Assembly (NCBI GenBank): GCA_021202845.1
Contig: JAJQCF010000023.1
Coordinates: 1-64,000, forward strand
Source: Oscillospiraceae bacterium
GTDB lineage: Bacteria; Bacillota; Clostridia; Oscillospirales; Oscillospiraceae
Length of the DNA: 64,000 nt
Direction: 5' to 3'
Shown: in pieces, positions 62,463 through 64,000 of the stretch
Position numbering within the stretch: the first letter of the stretch is position 1
Layout of the letters: each line of letters opens with the position of its first letter
Translations under genes and position numbers: made by a program
Notes under the pieces: generated by a model
The model's database searches: none
What the model saw: the letters and a program-made list of their open reading frames with translations, nothing else
Told to the model about the DNA's origin: nothing

Positions 62463-62870
62463 TTGAACATAGCACTCATGGCCAACGACAGCAAGAAGGA
62501 GCTTATGATACAGTTCTGTGTCGCGTACTGCGGAATACTGGCGGGACACAAAATCTGTGCTACAAAAACTACAGGACAGCTCATAAGCGAATCCACAGGT
62601 CTGCCGATAACCCTGTGCCTCAGCGCAAATCAGGGCGGCAGCCAGCAGATAGGCGCGCGCATTGCGTACAACGAGATAGACCTCGTGCTGTTCTTCTGTG
62701 ACCCGGACGACGAGATAGGTCAGCAGCGCGTCAATGAGATTTCGCGCCTGTGCGACCGTTACAGCATACCCATAGCCACCAATGTGGCCACGGCTGAGAT
62801 ACTCATTCAGGGTCTCGGACGCGGCGACCTTGACTGGCGCAGCATAGTAAACCCGCCGATAAGCGGCTAA
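62463..62870 (+). CDS. mgsA: Methylglyoxal synthase
   Basis: A 135-residue protein with the MgsA core: MNIALMANDSKKELMIQFC, ATKTTGQLISESTGL, GGSQQIGARIAYNEIDLVLF (phosphate loop) and PIATNVATAEILIQGL. It converts dihydroxyacetone phosphate to methylglyoxal as a phosphate-starved glycolytic bypass. The start is TTG at 62463 with GAAGGGG about 12 nt upstream. It is monocistronic, with a terminator before hisS. Confidence 0.92.
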   Translation: MNIALMANDSKKELMIQFCVAYCGILAGHKICATKTTGQLISESTGLPITLCLSANQGGSQQIGARIAYNEIDLVLFFCDPDDEIGQQRVNEISRLCDRYSIPIATNVATAEILIQGLGRGDLDWRSIVNPPISG

Positions 62871-62931
62871 AAGCACCTGCGCGGACGGCGCAGCGCGCTG
62901 CTGCGCGTAAACGACAGCACGGGAACGCATT

Positions 62932-62970
62932 GCGCTCTCGTCCCCCAGACCGCGGGACGGGGGCGCTTTT
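62932..62970 (+). terminator. Terminator-like hairpin after mgsA
   Basis: GCGCTCTCGTCCC (62932-62944) with GGGACGGGGGCGC (62954-62966), two non-Watson-Crick positions, followed by TTTT. Confidence 0.7.
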
Positions 62971-63042
62971 CGCGCGGAGTGAACGCCTCCGCGCTGCTGG
63001 CAATTTTGTCAATTTTATATTCTGACACGGAGAAAATTATAT

Positions 63043-64000
63043 ATGGAAAAAATCAAGCCAAGAACACTTTCCGGCTTCATGGAGCTGCTCCCCGCAGAGC
63101 AGCAGAAGATGGAGCGCATAATGGAAACGCTTCGGCGCACATACTCCCTCTACGGCTTCACCCCGCTGGACACGCCGCTTATCGAGTCGGCGGAGGTGCT
63201 GCTGGCCAAGGGCGGCGGCGAAACGGAAAAGCAAATTTACCGCTTCACCAAGGGCGACAGCGACCTTGCGCTGCGCTTTGACCTCACGGTGCCGCTGGCC
63301 AAATACGTGGCGCTGAACTACAGCCGCCTCGCCTTCCCCTTCCGCCGCTACCAGATTGGCAAGGTCTACCGCGGGGAGCGCGCCCAGCGCGGACGCTTCC
63401 GCGAGTTTTATCAGGCCGACATCGACATCATCGGCGACGGACGGCTGGACATAATCAACGAGGCGGAAATACCCTCCATAATCTACCGCACGTTCACCTC
63501 GCTCGGGCTCACGCGCTTCAAAATTCGCGTGAACAACCGCAAGATACTCAGCGGCTTTTACGACATTTTGGGTCTTGCCGAGCGCTCAGGCGACATCATG
63601 CGCACGGTCGATAAGCTGGACAAGATAGGCCCCGAAAAAGTCCGCGCGCTGCTCATGGACGAGGAGATTGGCGTCACAGCGGAGCAGGCGGAGGAAATTT
63701 TGCGCTTTATCGCCATCAAGGGTACAAACGCGGAGGTTCTGGACGCCCTTGGCGCTTACACGGGCCGCAGCGAGCTTTTTGACACCGGTCTGGCGGAGCT
63801 GGGCGCCGTCACGCGCTATCTGGACGCCTTCGGCGTGCCGGAGCAGAATTTTGCCATCGACCTGTCCATAGCGCGCGGGCTGGACTACTACACCGGCACG
63901 GTCTACGAGACTGTCATGACCGACTACCCCGAGGTCGGCTCCGTGTGCTCCGGCGGGCGCTACGACAACCTTGCGGAGTACTACACCGACCGCCCGCTGC
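63043..64000 (+). CDS. hisS: Histidyl-tRNA synthetase, 5' part
   Basis: At least 319 residues, running off the right edge. Class II motifs: motif 1 region GFTPLDTPLIESAEVL; motif 2 YRGERAQRGRFREFYQADID; and the HisRS signature segments LALRFDLTVPLAKYVA, ARGLDYYTGTVYE and SGGRYDNL. It charges tRNA-His. The full active-site set argues for HisS rather than HisZ, although the C-terminal anticodon domain is not visible. ATG at 63043 with CGGAGA upstream. Confidence 0.9.
   Translation, partial: MEKIKPRTLSGFMELLPAEQQKMERIMETLRRTYSLYGFTPLDTPLIESAEVLLAKGGGETEKQIYRFTKGDSDLALRFDLTVPLAKYVALNYSRLAFPFRRYQIGKVYRGERAQRGRFREFYQADIDIIGDGRLDIINEAEIPSIIYRTFTSLGLTRFKIRVNNRKILSGFYDILGLAERSGDIMRTVDKLDKIGPEKVRALLMDEEIGVTAEQAEEILRFIAIKGTNAEVLDALGAYTGRSELFDTGLAELGAVTRYLDAFGVPEQNFAIDLSIARGLDYYTGTVYETVMTDYPEVGSVCSGGRYDNLAEYYTDRPL

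Noticed and set aside
1..64000. CRISPR arrays, rRNA or tRNA genes
   Set aside because: No regularly spaced direct repeats and no recognisable tRNA cloverleaf or rRNA sequence were seen by eye. A tRNAscan/Infernal run would be the decisive check.

Overview
The window looks like a chromosomal segment of an anaerobic, endospore-lineage Clostridia (Oscillospiraceae-like gut Firmicute). The reasons are the order dnaA-dnaN-yaaA-recF-remB-gyrB-gyrA, the sporulation gene spoIIR, SpoIIIJ/Jag-type insertase genes, a CotH-type lipoprotein, SLH-anchored surface proteins, Gram-positive Shine-Dalgarno sequences, and a GC-rich third-position bias in most genes. No rRNA, tRNA or CRISPR array was recognised. 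Assignment below family level is inference.

Layout. 1-5.1 kb: a giant secreted protein on the minus strand with two tandem Xaa-Pro dipeptidyl-peptidase (S15) units and an SLH domain cut by the window edge. 5.4-6.8 kb: a nucleotidyltransferase and an AbrB-type regulator. 6.9-16.2 kb: the replication-origin block (dnaA, oriC with DnaA-box-like sites and a DnaA-trio-like tract, dnaN, yaaA, recF, remB, gyrB, gyrA, rnhA). 16.2-21.8 kb: an ABC exporter and a convergent nucleoside-type ABC importer (two permeases and a double ATPase, no binding protein). 21.9-24.8 kb: a former two-gene unit, diacylglycerol glucosyltransferase plus PAP2 phosphatase, split by an IS5-family element. 25-30.6 kb: a tannase-like lipoprotein, spoIIR, and a P1B-type ATPase with its DUF6110 partner. 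30.7-34 kb: acpP, jag, yidC, yidD, rnpA, rpmH, all on the minus strand and about 25 kb away from dnaA.

34-47 kb: mixed housekeeping and surface genes: a HAD hydrolase, a lamin-tail/CotH lipoprotein, a MATE transporter, a metallophosphoesterase overlapping a GT39-type glycosyltransferase, a parvulin-like foldase, a DUF3825 protein, glmM and a Crp/Fnr regulator. A promoter-terminator pair without a gene between DUF3825 and glmM is a candidate small RNA.

48-61.2 kb: a surface-polysaccharide region. The plus strand carries a second nucleotidyltransferase, a priming sugar transferase, VanZ, Wzz-like, a BY-kinase, a PHP phosphatase, an anchored hypothetical protein and a large SLH protein. The convergent minus strand carries a GT4 glycosyltransferase, DUF4330, an O-antigen ligase/polymerase and a DUF1847 protein. 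No flippase is seen. 61.3-64 kb: modD-like, mgsA and the 5' part of hisS.

The strongest items for a second look are the IS5 insertion that separates a start codon from its Shine-Dalgarno sequence while adding an antisense-IS tail to the upstream enzyme, the candidate small RNA, the duplicated peptidase with unusually conserved nucleotide blocks, the rpmH block placed away from oriC, the G9 tract in the Crp-type regulator, and the hairpin that sequesters the Shine-Dalgarno sequence of a tiny ORF.
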